From: Cupriavidus taiwanensis
GTDB taxonomy: Bacteria; Pseudomonadota; Gammaproteobacteria; Burkholderiales; Burkholderiaceae
Length of the DNA stretch: 64,000 bases
Reading direction: 5' to 3'
Assembly (NCBI RefSeq): GCF_900249755.1
Contig: NZ_LT976854.1
Span: 1,002,514-1,066,513, forward strand
Shown: positions 32,704 to 41,996 of the stretch, in pieces
Layout: each line of letters begins with the position of its first letter
How positions within the stretch are numbered: the stretch's first letter is position 1
The notes under the pieces: generated by a model
What the model saw: only the letters and a program-made list of their open reading frames with translations
The model's database searches: none
What the model was told of the DNA's origin: nothing
Translations under genes and position numbers: made by a program

Positions 32704-35421
32704 ATGTTTTCGCAAAACGCCTCGCACAAGGAGGACAACCGATCCGCCGGACGGAAAGGCCGGCACGGAACGCTGTATGCCGTGCCATTTCGCGTCCTCG
32801 CGTTGGGGGCGTTGGTGCTGTTGGTTTCCGGATGTGGAGAAGACCGGGACGAACCCCTGAAGCCGGCGGTCACGGTGAAGAGCCTGTCATCGCCCGAGGG
32901 CATGGTCAGTGGCGACGACACGCTGATCGAACTGACCCAGGCCAATGGCAGCACGATCTCCGACGCGAAGATCAAGCTGAACGGTGCCGATGTTACGGGC
33001 AGCTTCAAACCCAATGCTGCAAGGAAGTCGATGCTGGGGCTCGTGTCAGGGCTGAGGCCGGGTGAGAACAAGATCGAGGTCGTCGATGCGGCGGCCGAAG
33101 CGAAGATGCGCGGATCCTTGACGCTGACCGCCTATCCGGTCCAGGGGCCGATTCTCTACGCGCCTCGGGAAGGCAGTTTCCATTGCCAGACCGACACGTT
33201 CGCCGTCTATCCGGGCGGCCCGATGCTCACCGCCGGACCGAATACCGATCCAGACTGTGCGGCCCCGACCCGGGTCGACTGGGTGTATCACGATGCGACG
33301 AAGTCCGGAACCGCGGTGTGGCAGCGGTATGACCCGGCGAATCCACCCGCCAATGTGGAGACCACGACGCTGCTCGATGGCCGGTCGGTGCCCTATATCG
33401 TCCGGCTCGAAACCGGCGTCATCAATCGAGGCATCTACCAGATCGCGGTGCTGGGAGATCCCGTGAAGAATCCGGATCCCAGCGCGGTGAATCCGCCCGG
33501 CGACTTCAACGGACGACTGGTCTATCCCTTCGGGCAGAGTTGCGGCGGCGGCTGGTATGTGCAGGGCAGGTCGATGGGGCCGGTGGGCGGCTCGAGCAAC
33601 TCCGCCAACGGTACTGCCGGCGACTTCAACGCCTTGAACGACTTGCCGCTCAGCAAGGGTTTTGCGGTCGCCAATTCCACGCTGAATTATTTCGGACAGA
33701 ACTGCAATCACATCATCTCCGCGGAGACCATGATGATGGTCAAGGAGCGATTCATCGAGGCCAACGGACCGGTGCTGTACACGATGGGTTGGGGTTCCTC
33801 CGGATCGGCCATGCAGCAGAGCATGATCGCCGACACCTATCCAGGACTGCTTGACGGCATCGTGATGCTGGCGGGCTTTCCGGATAACGGGGGACCCCAG
33901 AGCATGGAGGGACGTCTGTTCTACAACTTCCAGCTCAATCATACGAAGGGCGGAACAACGCAGAACGGTACCTACTCCCCGGTTCCCAACACGCCTTATG
34001 ACCCCACCTACGACAATGCCACGGCCGCGTCGAGGTCTGCGGATCCGACGCTCCTGAACTGGACCAACGCGGAGATCGCGGCTGCCTCCGGCTACGGGAC
34101 CTACCACAGCGTTCGCCAGCAAGCCAGTTTCTGGGCCGCGCGGACCGACTCGGTGCTCAGGCCGGCGAACCAGGGCGATCGAGATAACGTGATGGGGGGC
34201 ACCGGAAACAGCTCCGTGTTCAATGCGGTCATTGGCAATGCCGAGAAGTACAGCCCGGCCAATGTGGTGACCAGCGCCCCCATGGGCGTGCTCCCGGCGC
34301 CCCCGGTCAGCCTGCTGCCAGCCAACCCTGCCGGCCTGCGGCCGAACGTGAACGATCACAACAAGAATATTCTTGGCGTGGATCCCACGACTGGTTTCGC
34401 GCGCTCGTTCACAGCCAATGTCGGCGTCCAGTACGGGCTCAACGCGCTCAACAACGGCCTGATCACCATGGCCCAGTTCATTGACCTCAACCGAAAGATC
34501 GGTGGACAGGACATTGACGGCAATCTGCGCACCGAACGCATGCGCGCGGATTCGGACGCGCTCAAGCGAGCCCATCAGACGGGAATGATCATGTACGGTG
34601 GCGCCGGGCTTCGCAGCACCGCGATCCTGAACCTCGATGGGCTCAATAACGAGTTTACGGGCGGCGGCGACATGCATCTGAAGTTCTTCCACTTCATTGT
34701 CCGGGCCCGCATCGCCGCCGCCACCGGCCAGTTCGACAACCATGTCATGTGGACTGGCACGGCCAATGTGAGCGCTTTCGCGCACGATCCGAACGCCCAC
34801 CATACGATGCCCGTTCAGGCGCCGCGCGCCGCTCATACGGGGCGGTCCCTGCCAGCCATGCAGAAAGCGTTCTTCGGCATGGACCGATGGCTCACAGCGG
34901 TGGTCGGCGACGCCACCACGGAATCGCGCGCGGCAAAGGTTGTAAGGAACAAGCCGGCGGACATCGTCGACGGATGTTTCGGCGCCACCACAGCCGGCGC
35001 GGCGGACGACTTCATCGCGGAGCCGCAGCGGTTCGGCGGCTTCAGCACCGTGTTCCGTAACGGCAACGGCAGCAATTCGCCGGCGGGAATCGTCGAGGTG
35101 AGCGATACACCGTCGCGCTGCAATTCGATGTTCCCGGCGTCGTCGTATCCCCGCTTCGAGGCAGGTGAGCCGCTCCATGCCCGGCCGATGCAATGCCAGC
35201 GCAAGGCCGTGACGGCCAGCGACTACGCGGGCTATGCACAACGCAATGCGTCGTGGACCGGCTCTCAGCAAGAGGCCGATTTTGCGGCGTTGCGCGCGGT
35301 GTTTGCCGACGGGGTGTGTGACTACAGCAAGCCGGGAGAGCAGGAACAACCGCTGGCAGGCACATGGATCCGGATCGCACCGGACAACGGAATGGTGGTC
35401 GGACATCCGCTCGCCCCCTGA
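32704..35421 (+). CDS. Large DUF6351-like lipoprotein
   Basis: A 905-residue exported protein. The signal peptide ends in the lipobox VLLVSGC (Cys near residue 42), so it is probably lipid-anchored. The N-terminal part (about 55-150) looks like an immunoglobulin-like beta domain; the rest is one large domain with conserved-looking Cys and Gly segments (FGQSCGGGW, YTMGWGSSGSAMQQS). The GWGSSG turn after a beta-strand recalls an alpha/beta-hydrolase nucleophile elbow, but the canonical GxSxG is not met. I believe it is the family called DUF6351; no activity is known to me. AAGGAG precedes the ATG by 7 nt. Base use is less GC-rich than the neighbours, and it lies between decayed genes, so transfer is likely. 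Confidence 0.7.
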   Translation: MFSQNASHKEDNRSAGRKGRHGTLYAVPFRVLALGALVLLVSGCGEDRDEPLKPAVTVKSLSSPEGMVSGDDTLIELTQANGSTISDAKIKLNGADVTGSFKPNAARKSMLGLVSGLRPGENKIEVVDAAAEAKMRGSLTLTAYPVQGPILYAPREGSFHCQTDTFAVYPGGPMLTAGPNTDPDCAAPTRVDWVYHDATKSGTAVWQRYDPANPPANVETTTLLDGRSVPYIVRLETGVINRGIYQIAVLGDPVKNPDPSAVNPPGDFNGRLVYPFGQSCGGGWYVQGRSMGPVGGSSNSANGTAGDFNALNDLPLSKGFAVANSTLNYFGQNCNHIISAETMMMVKERFIEANGPVLYTMGWGSSGSAMQQSMIADTYPGLLDGIVMLAGFPDNGGPQSMEGRLFYNFQLNHTKGGTTQNGTYSPVPNTPYDPTYDNATAASRSADPTLLNWTNAEIAAASGYGTYHSVRQQASFWAARTDSVLRPANQGDRDNVMGGTGNSSVFNAVIGNAEKYSPANVVTSAPMGVLPAPPVSLLPANPAGLRPNVNDHNKNILGVDPTTGFARSFTANVGVQYGLNALNNGLITMAQFIDLNRKIGGQDIDGNLRTERMRADSDALKRAHQTGMIMYGGAGLRSTAILNLDGLNNEFTGGGDMHLKFFHFIVRARIAAATGQFDNHVMWTGTANVSAFAHDPNAHHTMPVQAPRAAHTGRSLPAMQKAFFGMDRWLTAVVGDATTESRAAKVVRNKPADIVDGCFGATTAGAADDFIAEPQRFGGFSTVFRNGNGSNSPAGIVEVSDTPSRCNSMFPASSYPRFEAGEPLHARPMQCQRKAVTASDYAGYAQRNASWTGSQQEADFAALRAVFADGVCDYSKPGEQEQPLAGTWIRIAPDNGMVVGHPLAP

Positions 35422-35533
35422 TCTTGCGAGACGCGGCGGCGCTGGACGCGCCGCCGCACGGAGCCCGGGGCACGGCCTGCGCTTTCTCGAGTACCACTGG
35501 TATTCGCATACAGATCATTGTCTGGAACGAACC

Positions 35534-35826
35534 ATGGGACGCAGACGAATCGATCCAGTGACCGCCATGGATCCCGCCGCGGACCCACGCTTCATTACCG
35601 CACTCGCACGCGGGCTTGCATTGCTTCGATCCTTCCGCCCCACGGACCGCTGGCTGGCCCACCAGGAACTGGCGCGTCGCACCGGGTTGCCGTCCGCGAC
35701 GGTCTCGCGTCTGACATTCACGTTGGCCGCCGCAGCGGTTTGCTGCACCAGGACTTCGCGCCGGCGCTGGTGAAGACAGCGCGCGCTATCGTCGGCGCCA
35801 TCCAGGCGGCGGGATGGGAGGATTGA
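35534..35826 (+). pseudogene. IclR-family regulator relic
   Basis: From ATG 35534 one frame gives a normal IclR start (DPRFITALARGLALLRSF, then LARRTGLPSATVSRLTFTL, the winged HTH) and then turns to nonsense, ending at 35773. The next frame carries a typical IclR C-terminus, GLLHQDFAPALVKTARAI and VGAIQAAGW, stopping at 35826. The whole effector domain between them is gone. It follows the DUF6351-like gene and may once have regulated it. Confidence 0.65.
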
Positions 35827-35906
35827 GGGGACCGCCGCATCAGGTCACGGCAAGGGTAGTGACAATACGAGGCAAGCGCATCACGGGCCGGCGCCGGCAC
35901 GCTACC

Positions 35907-37124
35907 TCACGCCACCTCGCGCAGCGCCGCCGTGCGCGGCATGGCCGCACACCCCGCGGGCCGCAGCGACGGATACCCAGCCGCGAACACCAGCCGCCCG
36001 CCCGACCACGTGTGCGTGACCATCGGCTGGCCCGCCACCTCGGACACCGCGATCACATCGGCGCGCAGCCCCGGCGCCAGGCGACCGCGGTCGGCCAGTT
36101 GGCAGGCATCGGCGGGGTGGGCGGTGACCAGCGCCAGCGCCTGGTCCAGCGGCAGCCCGGCCTGGCGTCCGGCGGCATACGCGGCGGCAATCAGCGTGGA
36201 GGGCTGGTAGTCCGAGCACAGGATGGTGCCGGCGCCCGCGCGGATCGCGTCGATGGCGCGCATCGAGCCGCTCTGGCTCTTGCCGCGCAGCACGTTGGGC
36301 GCGCCCAGGATGGTGGGCAGCGCGCGGGCGCAAGCGGCCTGCGCGGTTTCCAGGTTGATCGGGAACTCGCTCATGCGCACGCCCAGCGCGTGCATCGCGG
36401 CGATGCGCTGCGGCGAATCGTCGTCGTGGCTGGCGGTGGGGATGCCCAGCGCGTGCGCGGCGGAGACGAGCCGGTTGACGCGCTCGTGCGCGCCCTCCAG
36501 CGCGGCGGCCTTCTGGCGGGCGGCATCGGCGGCCGCGTCGCGGCTCATGCCGTGGTTGCCCATCATGTAGGCCAGGTAGGCGTCCAGGGTCTTGAACTGG
36601 CCCTGGCCGGGCGAGTGGTCCATCACCGAGAGCAGGTCGACCACGCCTTCGGCCATCAGCGCTTCCAGCACCGGCACGGCGCTGGCGTCGGTGACCTCGT
36701 AGCGGCAATGGATGCGGTTGTCGACCAGGCTGTGCTGCCGGTAGGCGGCCACCGTGCGCGCCACCGTGGCCGCGGTGTCGACGTTGCGCACGCCGAACTG
36801 GTTGCCGGCGAACGACAGCGCGTGATAGGGCGTGGTGATGCCGGCCGCGGCGTTGCGGCGGTCGACCTGCGCCACGGCGAAGTCCAGCGGGAACAGCACG
36901 CTGGCGCGTGGTTCCACCTCTTTCTCGATGGCGTCGCAATGCACGTCGACCAGGCCCGGCATCACGGTGTGGCCATGCAGGTCGACCACGGCGGCATGCG
37001 CGGGCACGGCCCCGGGCGCCGGCTCGATCGCGGCGATGCGGCCATCGTCGAGCAGCAGCGCGCTGTCGTGCAGCACGCGGTCCGGCAGCACCAGGGTGGC
37101 GTGGGTCAGGTAGGTCGCGGGCAT
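35907..37124 (-). CDS. phnM: PhnM, ribose-1-phosphonate triphosphate diphosphohydrolase
   Basis: A 405-residue amidohydrolase that removes diphosphate from alpha-D-ribose-1-phosphonate 5-triphosphate, giving the substrate for C-P bond cleavage by PhnJ. The metal-binding start is changed as in PhnM (VDVHCDAIEKEVEPR, about 60-74), with later His in SHDDDSP and an Asp in CSDYQPS. Length and motifs match E. coli PhnM. It is last in the leftward phnGHIJKLM unit, 27 bp after phnL. Confidence 0.93.
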   Translation of the reverse strand: MPATYLTHATLVLPDRVLHDSALLLDDGRIAAIEPAPGAVPAHAAVVDLHGHTVMPGLVDVHCDAIEKEVEPRASVLFPLDFAVAQVDRRNAAAGITTPYHALSFAGNQFGVRNVDTAATVARTVAAYRQHSLVDNRIHCRYEVTDASAVPVLEALMAEGVVDLLSVMDHSPGQGQFKTLDAYLAYMMGNHGMSRDAAADAARQKAAALEGAHERVNRLVSAAHALGIPTASHDDDSPQRIAAMHALGVRMSEFPINLETAQAACARALPTILGAPNVLRGKSQSGSMRAIDAIRAGAGTILCSDYQPSTLIAAAYAAGRQAGLPLDQALALVTAHPADACQLADRGRLAPGLRADVIAVSEVAGQPMVTHTWSGGRLVFAAGYPSLRPAGCAAMPRTAALREVA

Positions 37125-37151
37125 CTCTGGCTCCGTTCTGGGCGGTTCGGT

Positions 37152-37883
37152 TCAGGCGAGGGCGCTGGCGCTGGCGGGGCGCAGCGGCAGCAGGCGCGTG
37201 GCCACGGCGTCGCGCACGGCTTCGTCGTGGAAAATGCCGATCAGCGCGCGGCCTTCGGCCAGCGCTTCGCGGATCAGCGCGACCACCACGGCGCGGTTGT
37301 CGGGGTCCAGCGATGCAGTGGGCTCGTCCAGCAGCAGCACCGGATGGCCGCCGATCAGGCCGCGCGCGATATTGACGCGCTGCTGCTCGCCGCCCGAAAA
37401 CGTGGCCGGCGGCAGGTCCCACAGCCGGCGCGGCAGGTTCAGCCGCGCCAGCAGTTCGGCGGCGCGGGCGCGGGCCTGGTCGTGGCTGGCGCCGCGCTGC
37501 CGCAGCGGATCGGCCACCACGTCGAGTGCGCCCACGCGCGGGATCGCGCGCAGGAACTGGCTGACATAGCCGATCACGTCGCGGCGCAGCTGCAGCACGC
37601 GCTGTTCGGTGGCGTCGCGCAGCTCGACCCACGGCGCGGCGTCTGCGCTGGTATCGCGCAGCCGGATGCTGCCTTCGGTGGCCAGGTAATTGCCGTACAG
37701 GCAGCGCAGCAGCGTGCTCTTGCCGGTGCCGGACGGCCCGGACAGCACCAGGCATTCGCCGCGCGCCGCATCGAAATCGATCGCGCGCAAGACCGGCAGG
37801 CGGATGCCGCCCTGGTTGTGCAAGGTAAACATCTTGCCGAGGCCGCGCACCTCGACCAGCTTCTGTGGGTGTTCTGCGTGCAT
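37152..37883 (-). CDS. phnL: PhnL, C-P lyase complex ABC-type protein
   Basis: A 243-residue ABC-fold ATPase with Walker A GPSGTGKST (about 48-56), signature FSGGEQQRV (about 160) and Walker B VLLLDEPTAS (about 180). PhnL is not a transport ATPase; with PhnG, PhnH and PhnI it takes part in attaching the phosphonate to the ribose of ATP. It follows phnK by 5 bp. Confidence 0.92.
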   Translation of the reverse strand: MHAEHPQKLVEVRGLGKMFTLHNQGGIRLPVLRAIDFDAARGECLVLSGPSGTGKSTLLRCLYGNYLATEGSIRLRDTSADAAPWVELRDATEQRVLQLRRDVIGYVSQFLRAIPRVGALDVVADPLRQRGASHDQARARAAELLARLNLPRRLWDLPPATFSGGEQQRVNIARGLIGGHPVLLLDEPTASLDPDNRAVVVALIREALAEGRALIGIFHDEAVRDAVATRLLPLRPASASALA

Positions 37884-37888
37884 CGTGG

Positions 37889-38665
37889 TCAGCCCTGCAA
37901 AATGGAAGACACCAGCAACTGCGTGTACGGGTGCTGGGGATCGTCGAGGATCTGGTCGGTCAGGCCCTGCTCGACCACGCGCCCGCCCTGCATCACCAGC
38001 GTGCGGTGCGCCAGCAGCCGGGCCACCGCCAGGTCATGCGTGACCAGCACCGCGGCCAGGCCCAGGTCTGCCACCAGTTGGCGCAGCAGGTCCAGCAGCC
38101 GCGCCTGCACCGACACGTCGAGCGACGCGGTGGGCTCGTCCATGAACACCAGGCGCGGGTGCGTGACCAGGTTGCGCGCGATCTGCAGCCGCTGCTGCAT
38201 GCCGCCGGAAAACGTGCCGGGCACGTCGTCCAGCCGCGCCAGGTCGATCTCCATCTTCTCCAGCCAGTTGCCGGCGACCTCGCGCAGGTGGCCGTAGTGG
38301 CGTTCGCCCACGGCCATCAGCCGTTCGGCGATATTGGCGCCGGCGCTGACCTGCATGCGCAGGCCGTCGCGCGCGTGCTGGCGCACGAAGCCCCAGTCGG
38401 TGCGCGCCAGCAGGCGCAGGCGCGCACTGGACAAGGTGGCCAGGTCGGTCAGGCCGGATTCGCGCATGGCGTAGCTGACGCTGCCGCGCTGCGCCGGCGC
38501 CTGCATCGACAGCGCCTGCAGCAGCGTGCTCTTGCCGGAGCCCGACTCGCCCACCACGCACAGCACTTCGCCCGGGTACAGGTCGAAGCTGACGTCATGG
38601 CAGCCATGCAGGCCATCCCAGGTGCGCGTCAGGCTGCGCACCGACAGCAGCGGCGCGGCTGTCAT
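37889..38665 (-). CDS. phnK: PhnK, C-P lyase core-complex ABC-type protein
   Basis: A 258-residue ABC-fold protein with Walker A GESGSGKST, signature FSGGMQQRL and Walker B LVFMDEPTASLD. PhnK docks on the PhnGHIJ core next to PhnJ. ATG 38665 overlaps the phnJ stop (ATGA), showing coupling, so the open frame further upstream to 38824 is not used. Confidence 0.92.
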   Translation of the reverse strand: MTAAPLLSVRSLTRTWDGLHGCHDVSFDLYPGEVLCVVGESGSGKSTLLQALSMQAPAQRGSVSYAMRESGLTDLATLSSARLRLLARTDWGFVRQHARDGLRMQVSAGANIAERLMAVGERHYGHLREVAGNWLEKMEIDLARLDDVPGTFSGGMQQRLQIARNLVTHPRLVFMDEPTASLDVSVQARLLDLLRQLVADLGLAAVLVTHDLAVARLLAHRTLVMQGGRVVEQGLTDQILDDPQHPYTQLLVSSILQG

Positions 38666-39564
38666 TGCGCACCTCCGGCAGCGGTGCCGACGGCCTGCGC
38701 CGCCTGGCGGCCGGCGCAGTACTCGGTATCCGAGCACACGAAGCGGCGCGTGCCGGCGTCGTCGGTGATGATCTCGTCCAGGTAGCTGTCGGTGGCCCCG
38801 CACTGCGCGCAGCAGTTGGACCACGACTCCACGGTGAACGGATGGTCGGCAAAGTCCAGGCTCTTGACGGCGGTGTACGGCGGCACCGCATAGACGCGCT
38901 TTTCCCGTCCGGCGCCGAACAGCATCAGCGCCGGGCTGCGGTCCAGCTTGGGGTTGTCGAACTTGGGGATCGGCGACGGCCGCATCATGTAGCGCTGGTT
39001 GACGATCACGGGATAGTCGTAGGTGGTGGCGATGTGGCCGTGAAGGGCAATGTCCTCGTACAGCTTGACGTGCATCGCGCCGTATTCCGCCAGCGCATGC
39101 ATGGTGCGGGTCTCGCCTTCGCTCGGCTCCAGCCAGCGCAGCGGCTCGGGAATCGGCACCTGGAACACCACGGTCTGGCCCGCGCGCAGCGGGGTTTCCG
39201 GAATCCGGTGGCGGGTCTGGATGATGCTGGCCTCGGCGGTGCGCTCGGTGGTCGGCACGCCGGTGACGCGGGCGAAGAAGCGGCGGATATTGATGGCGTT
39301 GGTGGTGTCGTCCGAGCCCTGGTCGATCACCTTGAGCACGTCGTCCTTGCCGATGATCGCGGCGGTCACCTGGATGCCGCCCGTGCCCCAGCCGTATGGG
39401 AGCGGCATCTCGCGGCTGCCGAACGGGACCTGGTAGCCCGGGATCGCCACCGCCTTCAGCAGCGCGCGGCGCAGCATGCGCTTGGTCGATTCGTCGAGGT
39501 AGCCGAAGTTGTAGTGCGCGTCGCGGGCGATGCCGGCGGCCAGCGTGGTGTCGGCGGCGGTCAT
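38662..39564 (-). CDS. phnJ: PhnJ, radical-SAM C-P lyase
   Basis: The 300-residue catalytic subunit that cleaves the C-P bond of ribose-1-phosphonate 5-phosphate by a glycyl/thiyl radical mechanism. The 4Fe-4S and thiyl cysteines are present in the PhnJ-specific order C-x2-C-x21-C-x5-C (NCCAQCGATDSYLDE ... FVCSDTEYC, near 240-275). The GWGTGGIQ segment near 55-65 carries the radical Gly. The ATG overlaps the phnI stop as ATGA. Confidence 0.95.
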   Translation of the reverse strand: MTAADTTLAAGIARDAHYNFGYLDESTKRMLRRALLKAVAIPGYQVPFGSREMPLPYGWGTGGIQVTAAIIGKDDVLKVIDQGSDDTTNAINIRRFFARVTGVPTTERTAEASIIQTRHRIPETPLRAGQTVVFQVPIPEPLRWLEPSEGETRTMHALAEYGAMHVKLYEDIALHGHIATTYDYPVIVNQRYMMRPSPIPKFDNPKLDRSPALMLFGAGREKRVYAVPPYTAVKSLDFADHPFTVESWSNCCAQCGATDSYLDEIITDDAGTRRFVCSDTEYCAGRQAAQAVGTAAGGAQ

Positions 39565-40697
39565 GCCAGCGTCTCCTCTTGCGGCTGGGATTGCGGCTCG
39601 GTTTGCAGCGGCGGTGTTCCCGCGGGCGGGGCAGCGCCCTCGGCGCGCAGCCGGCGCAGCAACTCGAGGTTGGCCTGGAAGTCCACGTAATGCGGCAGCT
39701 TCAGGTGCTGCACGAAACCCGAGGCCTCGACGTTGTCGCTGTGGTACAGCACGAACTCGATATCGTTGGCCGGCGCGTCGGCGGCCTCGCCGAGCTCGCC
39801 GGCACGCATGGCGCGGTCGGCCAGCGCCATCGACATGGCCTTGCGCTCGTTGTAGCCGAACACCAGCCCATAGCCGCGCGTAAAGCGCGGCGCCTCGCCG
39901 GCATTGCCGGCGAACTGGCTCACCATCTGGCATTCGGTCAGCTCGATCGCGCCGATGGTGACGGCGAAGCCGAGCTCTTCGACGAACAGTTCCACCTCGG
40001 CGGTGCCGTAGCGGATCTCCGCCGCGAACGGGTGCGAGTTGCCGTAGCCGCGCTGGGTGGAATAGCCCATCGACAGCAGGAAGCCCTCGTCGGCGCGCGC
40101 CAGGTTCTGCAGGCGCGCCGCGCGCCCGGCAGGAAAGGTCAGCGGCTCGCGCGTCAGGTCGGGCGGCGCGGGGTCGCCTGGGGGAACGTGGTCGGCTTCG
40201 ACCAGTTCGTCCGCTTCCAGCAGGCTGGTCACGCGCGGCATGCTGGCGGCGACGTGTTCCTGCGCAGCGGGCAGCGCCTGCGGCTCGCGCCCGCTCTCGA
40301 GCGAGAAATCGAGCAGCCGCTGCGTGTAGTCGTAGGTGGGCCCCAGCACCTGGCCGCCCGGCACGTCCTTGAAGGTCGACGAGATCCGGCGCTGCAGCCG
40401 CATCGCGCCGGTATCGAGCGGCTGTGTATGGCCGAAGCGCGCCAGCGTGGTGCGATACGCGCGCAGCAGGAAGACGGCCTCGATCTGGTCGCCGGCGGCC
40501 TGCTTGAGCGCCAGCGCCGCCAGGTGGGGGTCGTACAGCGAGCCCTCGGCCATCACGCGCGCCACCGCCAGCGGCATCTGCTCGCGGATCTGCGCCAGCG
40601 TCAGCTCCGGCACCGCGGTGTCGCCGCGGCGATAGGCGTCGAGCATCCGGTACGAATTGAGGATGGCGCGTTCGCCCCCCTTGACGGCTACGTACAT
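39561..40697 (-). CDS. phnI: PhnI, C-P lyase nucleosidase/transferase subunit
   Basis: A 378-residue subunit of the C-P lyase core that, with PhnG, PhnH and PhnL, displaces adenine from ATP with the phosphonate. It starts MYVAVKGGERAILNSYRMLD and contains GYSTQRGYGNSHPFAAEIRY (about 209-228), typical of PhnI. It overlaps phnJ and starts 1 bp after the phnH stop. Confidence 0.94.
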   Translation of the reverse strand: MYVAVKGGERAILNSYRMLDAYRRGDTAVPELTLAQIREQMPLAVARVMAEGSLYDPHLAALALKQAAGDQIEAVFLLRAYRTTLARFGHTQPLDTGAMRLQRRISSTFKDVPGGQVLGPTYDYTQRLLDFSLESGREPQALPAAQEHVAASMPRVTSLLEADELVEADHVPPGDPAPPDLTREPLTFPAGRAARLQNLARADEGFLLSMGYSTQRGYGNSHPFAAEIRYGTAEVELFVEELGFAVTIGAIELTECQMVSQFAGNAGEAPRFTRGYGLVFGYNERKAMSMALADRAMRAGELGEAADAPANDIEFVLYHSDNVEASGFVQHLKLPHYVDFQANLELLRRLRAEGAAPPAGTPPLQTEPQSQPQEETLA

Positions 40698-40698
40698 G

Positions 40699-41316
40699 TC
40701 AGTCCTCCACGATGGTGGTGCGTGTCAGCGCGCAGAACCGGTCGCCGCTGCACAGCAGCAGGTCCACGCCGAGCGGGAAGCCGGCGTTGTTGGCGCGCCA
40801 GGCCGCGCGAAAACCCGCCGGCAGGCCGGTGACACGCAGCGCTTGCGCGTGCTCGATGCCGGGGCCGCGCAGCGTCAGCGTGTCGCCGTCGGCGAGCGAG
40901 GCCACTTCCACCAGCAGCGTGGCCGAGCGGTCGGGGAAGGCCGGGTCGCCCTGCGCGCAGTCCGCCAGCGCCGGCATGGCATGGCCGGCGGGCACGCAGA
41001 CGAAGGCCGCGGCGCCGGCTGCATCCGTGAGCCGGCAGCCGCAGTGGAAGCGCAGGAACGCCCGCGCCGCGTCCGGCACGCCGGCGGGCAGCCAGACCGG
41101 CGTATCGGCATCGGCCAGCGTCAGCAGCAGCGCGGCCAGCGCCGGCGACAGGCCCTCGGGCAAGCCGCTGCGCGCCGGCAGCGTCTGCAGCCGGCCCGGG
41201 TGGGCAAACGCGTCCAGCGCGGCGCGGAACACCTGCTGGGCGTCGTCGACCGGGTCGCTGAAGCCGGGCAGCAGCGCGGCGGCGGGCGTGGACAGCATCG
41301 GTTGGGCGGTGTGCAT
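40699..41316 (-). CDS. phnH: PhnH, C-P lyase core subunit
   Basis: A 205-residue structural subunit of the PhnGHIJ core. Family segments are LLPGFSDPVDDAQQVFRAAL (about 15-34) and FPLGVDLLLCSGD near the C-terminus. ATG 41316 almost touches the phnG stop (1 bp apart), so it is coupled; the frame is open further upstream to 41553, but that is overlap with phnG. Confidence 0.92.
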   Translation of the reverse strand: MHTAQPMLSTPAAALLPGFSDPVDDAQQVFRAALDAFAHPGRLQTLPARSGLPEGLSPALAALLLTLADADTPVWLPAGVPDAARAFLRFHCGCRLTDAAGAAAFVCVPAGHAMPALADCAQGDPAFPDRSATLLVEVASLADGDTLTLRGPGIEHAQALRVTGLPAGFRAAWRANNAGFPLGVDLLLCSGDRFCALTRTTIVED

Positions 41317-41317
41317 G

Positions 41318-41818
41318 TCAGTCTTCTCCGCGGACCATGGTGAAGAATTCGACGCGGGTCTGCGCGGCCGTGGCCGCGGCGTGCGCGGTGCGGCTGGCGT
41401 GCGCGTCGGCCAGCGGCGCGAGCACCAGGTCCTGCACGCGCTGGTGCCAGGCCGGTCGCTGCAACAGCGCGTCCAGCACGGCGGCCTGCTCGGCATGGCG
41501 CGTGCTGCGTCCCTGGACATAGGCAACACCCGCGGGCGCGTCGGCGGCGCCATCTTCCAGCACGACCGCGCAGCGCGTCACGGTGATCTCGCCAAGGTTG
41601 AACTGGGCGCCCGTGCCGCCCGCGCGGCCCCGCACCATGGCCATGCCGGATTCCGGCTGGCGCAGCAGCCGGTAGGCCGGCAGGGGCTGCGCCTGCGCAA
41701 GCCGCTGGTAGGCGCCGTCGAGTGCTTCGGTTGGCGCCATCGCCAGGATCCGCAGCCGCGCGGCGCGGGCCGCATGGGCTGCGGGCACGTCAGGCCGTGC
41801 CGTTTCGCTTTGCATCAT
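41318..41818 (-). CDS. phnG: PhnG, C-P lyase core subunit
   Basis: A 166-residue first gene of the leftward C-P lyase unit. The typical PhnG block GRAGGTGAQFNLGEITVTRC (about 64-83) is present, as is the C-terminal ATAAQTRVEFFTMVRGE. Three adjacent starts exist (GTG 41821, ATG 41818, ATG 41815); AGGGG lies 2 and 5 nt before the two ATG codons, so 41815 may be the real one. PhnG helps position the phosphonate in the first step. Confidence 0.92.
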   Translation of the reverse strand: MMQSETARPDVPAAHAARAARLRILAMAPTEALDGAYQRLAQAQPLPAYRLLRQPESGMAMVRGRAGGTGAQFNLGEITVTRCAVVLEDGAADAPAGVAYVQGRSTRHAEQAAVLDALLQRPAWHQRVQDLVLAPLADAHASRTAHAAATAAQTRVEFFTMVRGED

Positions 41819-41823
41819 CACCC

Positions 41824-41839
41824 CTATACGTCTATACGT
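41824..41839 (-). promoter_or_regulatory. Tandem CTATACGT repeat in the phnG leader
   Basis: CTATACGT occurs twice head-to-tail (41824-41831 and 41832-41839). On the phnG strand this gives CGTATAGACGTATAG, whose GTATAGAC equals the core of the PhnF operator described in Mycobacterium (TGGTATAGACCA). It overlaps the phnG ribosome-binding region. Confidence 0.45.
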
Positions 41840-41867
41840 TTAGATGTCGTTGCCGGAACACGCAGCC

Positions 41868-41901
41868 ACTAGACCACAGGCAAATGAAGCTTTCATGACG
41901 G
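41868..41901 (-). promoter_or_regulatory. phnG promoter: putative Pho box, -10 and PhnF half-site
   Basis: On the minus strand CCGTCAT (41901-41895), GAAA, GCTTCAT (41890-41884) repeats at 11 bp like a PhoB box. TCTAGT (41873-41868) lies 10 nt after it as a -10. TGGTCTAG (41876-41869), half of a PhnF-like operator, overlaps that -10. Confidence 0.5.
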
Positions 41902-41996
41902 GGCAGGGGATTGCTCGGGCACGCTGCCAGCGCGGCATGACTGAGGCACAATCGTACGGCATGGGTCAACGCTTGATGACAAGAGGACAGCGCAAG

